Assembly: GCF_902499115.1 (NCBI RefSeq)
Contig: NZ_CABVPN010000008.1
Coordinates: forward strand, 62,001 to 126,000
Direction of reading: 5' to 3'
Source of the DNA: Burkholderia diffusa
GTDB taxonomy: Bacteria > Pseudomonadota > Gammaproteobacteria > Burkholderiales > Burkholderiaceae
Length of the DNA: 64,000 nucleotides
Shown here: one piece after another, positions 62,175 to 64,000 of the stretch
How the letters are laid out: each line of letters starts with the position of its first letter
Position numbering within the stretch: the first letter of the stretch is position 1
The notes under the pieces: generated by a model
Told to the model about the DNA's origin: nothing
Databases searched by the model: none
The model's input: the letters and a program-made list of their open reading frames with translations, nothing else
Position numbers and translations under genes: made by a program

Positions 62175-63080
62175 ATGTCTCTGACGATCGATCCGAAACA
62201 GGCCGCCGCGCTGCTGGCCGTCGCCGACACCGGCAGCTTCGAGCAGGCCGCCGTGCGCCTGCACGTGACCGCATCCGCCGTCACGCAGCGGGTGCGCGCG
62301 CTGGAAGCGAGCCTCGGCACGCCGCTCGTGCTGCGCACGCGACCGTGCCGGCCGACGGTGGCCGGGCAACGCGTGCTGCAGCACCTGCGCCGCGTCGCGC
62401 TGCTGCAGGCCGACCTGCAAAGCACGCTCGCGGCCGAGCGCGAATCGCCGATCTCGGTCACGATCGCGCTGAACTCCGACAGCCTCGGCACCTGGTTCCT
62501 GCCCGCGCTGACGTCGGTGCTCGCGGGCGAGCGCATCCTGTTCGAGCTGATCGTCGAGGATCAGGATCACACGTTCGCGCTGCTCGAAAGCGGGATGGCC
62601 GTCGGTTGCGTGACGACCGAGCCGAAGCCGATGCGCGGCTGCGTCGCGACGCCGCTGGGCACGATGCGCTACCGGCTGCTCGCGGCCGCCGCGTTCGCCG
62701 GGCGCTGGTTCCCGCGCGGCCTGAGCCGCACGAGCGCGCGCGTCGCACCGGTCGTCGCGTATTCGCGGCGCGACACGCTGCAGTCCACGTTCCTCAAGGA
62801 GAAATTCGGGTTGCCTGAAGGCGCGTATCCGTGCCATTACGTGCCGGGCACGCACGCGCATTTCGCGGCGGTGCGGCACGGGCTCGGCTACGCGATGGTG
62901 CCGGAGCCGCTGATCGGCGGCGCGCCGCTCGACGCGCAGGGGCTCGTTGATCTCGCGCCCATGCATCCGACCGATATCGCGCTGTACTGGCACGCATGGA
63001 CCGTGCAGTCGCCGACGATGGCGTCGCTGTCCACGCGGGTGGTCGAAGCGGCGCGCCGGCTGCTCGCGCCGCTGTCGTGA
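62175..63080 (+). CDS. argP: LysR-family regulator ArgP (LysG/IciA)
   Basis: Regulator of arginine/lysine export, 301 aa. The HTH reads DPKQAAALLAVADTGSFEQA and RLHVTASAVTQRVRALEASL; the effector domain contains SVTIALNSDSLGTWFLPALT and LESGMAVGCVTTEPKPMRGC, typical of ArgP. In most proteobacteria it is divergent from the exporter gene lysE/argO. Here its upstream neighbour is the IS/dam remnant, so the island may have displaced the exporter. Confidence 0.9.
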   Translation: MSLTIDPKQAAALLAVADTGSFEQAAVRLHVTASAVTQRVRALEASLGTPLVLRTRPCRPTVAGQRVLQHLRRVALLQADLQSTLAAERESPISVTIALNSDSLGTWFLPALTSVLAGERILFELIVEDQDHTFALLESGMAVGCVTTEPKPMRGCVATPLGTMRYRLLAAAAFAGRWFPRGLSRTSARVAPVVAYSRRDTLQSTFLKEKFGLPEGAYPCHYVPGTHAHFAAVRHGLGYAMVPEPLIGGAPLDAQGLVDLAPMHPTDIALYWHAWTVQSPTMASLSTRVVEAARRLLAPLS

Positions 63081-63186
63081 CGAGCGTCGCCGGCACGTCG
63101 CCTATACTTTTTTCATCGGCCTCGCGAACGCGCCGCGCGGCCGATCACGCCCATCCGGCCGTTCCCTTTCCCGTGAGGAGAACATC

Positions 63187-63399
63187 ATGTCCCGCCGCTA
63201 TATCGATTGCCGCGAGTTTCCCAGCGCGATGCATTGCTCGGTCGCGATTTCCGCCGACTCCGACAACGAACTACTGGAGGCCGCCGTGCAGCATGCGGTC
63301 TCGGTGCACCAGCACACCGACAGCGCCGAACTTCGCACGCAGCTGAAAGCACTGTTCCGCGACGGCACGCCGCCCGCCGACATGCCCCGGCACGCGTAG
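63187..63399 (+). CDS. DUF1059-like small protein
   Basis: Protein of 70 aa from the ATG at 63187 with a GAGGAG site. It reads SRRYIDCREFPSAMHCSVAI, NELLEAAVQHAVSVHQHTDS and TQLKALFRDGTPP. The cysteine-containing first strand and the HAVSVH helix fit DUF1059, small proteins of unknown function. It is convergent with the aldolase gene. Confidence 0.72.
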   Translation: MSRRYIDCREFPSAMHCSVAISADSDNELLEAAVQHAVSVHQHTDSAELRTQLKALFRDGTPPADMPRHA

Positions 63400-63509
63400 T
63401 CCACCGGCACGCCAGATATCGACAGACGGGCCACAGCACCGCCCCGTCGCCTCCCCACTCCCGCTTCGCGCCGCGCCTGCGCCCCCGGCGCCGGCCGGCG
63501 CATTCCACC

Positions 63510-64000
63510 TTACGCGCGCCGCTGCGCGAAATACGCGCCAACCGCGTCGATGAAGGTATCGATATCCGCGCGCGACACGTCGCAGTGCGTGACGAAGCGC
63601 GACGCGTACAGCATCTGCGTGAGGATCCCGCGTTCCTTCAGCCACGCCTCGAGCGGCGCGCAATCGGCTTCGGGGAATTGCGCGAACACCATGTTCGTCG
63701 CGTGCGACAGCACCTTCACCGGCTCGATGCGCGCGAGGCCGGCGGCGAGATGCGCGGCGTTCGCGTGATCGTCGGCGAGCCGCTCGACGTTGTGGTCGAG
63801 CGCATACAGGCAGGCCGCCGCGAGAATGCCGGACTGCCGCATCCCGCCGCCGAGCACCTTGCGCCAGCGCTGCGCGCGCTCGACCAGCGCGCGATTGCCG
63901 ACCAGTACCGAACCGACCGGCGCGCCGAGCCCTTTCGAGAAGCAGATCGACACGGTATCGAACAGCGCGCACAGTTCGGCGATCGGGCGGCCCGACGCGA
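63510..64000 (-). CDS. ltaE: Low-specificity L-threonine aldolase, partial at the window end
   Basis: C-terminal part of a PLP enzyme that splits L-threonine/L-allo-threonine to glycine and acetaldehyde. The gene continues beyond base 64000. The PLP-lysine motif SICFSKGLGAPVGSVLVGN is visible, followed by RAQRWRKVLGGGMRQSGILA, ARIEPVKVLSHATNMVFAQF and the terminal domain. Frame and codon use are continuous to the edge. It lies about 110 bp from the DUF1059-like gene. Confidence 0.9.
   Translation of the reverse strand, partial: ASGRPIAELCALFDTVSICFSKGLGAPVGSVLVGNRALVERAQRWRKVLGGGMRQSGILAAACLYALDHNVERLADDHANAAHLAAGLARIEPVKVLSHATNMVFAQFPEADCAPLEAWLKERGILTQMLYASRFVTHCDVSRADIDTFIDAVGAYFAQRRA

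Overview
The window is high-GC (roughly two-thirds G+C by eye), gene-dense bacterial DNA. The proteins and layout point to a Burkholderia, most likely of the Burkholderia cepacia complex: an OmpC-type trimeric porin, a FabV enoyl-ACP reductase, a PcaR/PcaF pair, an ArgP regulator and a Burkholderia-style PAAR effector cassette. This assignment comes from recognising protein families, not from a database search. No rRNA, tRNA or CRISPR array was seen.

Layout. 1-3 kb: GABA catabolism (gabT, gabD). 3-6.6 kb: two near-identical tandem PAS-containing chemoreceptors. 7-9.9 kb: a DUF523 protein and the divergent beta-ketoadipate pair pcaF/pcaR. 9.9-12.5 kb: an M20 amidohydrolase and MFS transporter operon. 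13-15.4 kb: an AhpD-like protein, then an SDR oxidoreductase and TetR regulator that share an operator-like sequence. 15.6-17.1 kb: glucose-6-phosphate dehydrogenase. 17.2-24 kb: a LysR regulator divergent from a run of six genes (MFS pump, MoaF-like, flavin-type oxidoreductase, aldo/keto reductase, Old Yellow Enzyme, second aldo/keto reductase) that looks like an electrophile or carbonyl detoxification regulon. 24-33.4 kb: small exported protein, O-methyltransferase/TetR pair, purine permease, LysR regulator, two ABC substrate-binding proteins without their transporters, and a zinc carboxypeptidase-like deacylase. 33.7-36.1 kb: porin and three small proteins. 36.2 kb: a strong Fur-box match with no gene downstream. 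36.5-39.2 kb: TRIC-type channel and class A penicillin-binding protein. 39.4-47 kb: APH(6)-like kinase, ureidoglycine aminohydrolase, small envelope proteins, HIT protein, serine hydrolase and GST. 47-49.6 kb: a translationally coupled SDR-DoxX/DUF2269 pair next to a GbsR/MarR-type regulator, with the same inverted repeat upstream of both units. 49.7-58.2 kb: fabV, metalloprotease-like protein, GNAT, ArsR-SRPBCC cassette, DsbA-type isomerase, PAP2 phosphatase, GST and a persulfide dioxygenase-rhodanese fusion.

The accessory part is 58.5-62.1 kb. It holds a five-gene type VI secretion cargo cassette: PAAR tip, DUF4123 chaperone, small co-chaperone-like protein, Tox-REase-5 nuclease toxin and Imm52-like immunity protein. 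The order matches the TseT module of Pseudomonas aeruginosa. It is followed by a 5'-truncated adenine-methylase gene cut by an internally deleted IS3-family remnant, so this looks like a small horizontally acquired island next to argP. The window ends inside a threonine aldolase gene.

The most distinctive signals are the TseT-like cassette with a 125-nt toxin/co-chaperone overlap, several operator pairs that tie regulators to targets, an orphan Fur box that may drive a small RNA, and a second small-RNA candidate behind the porin gene.
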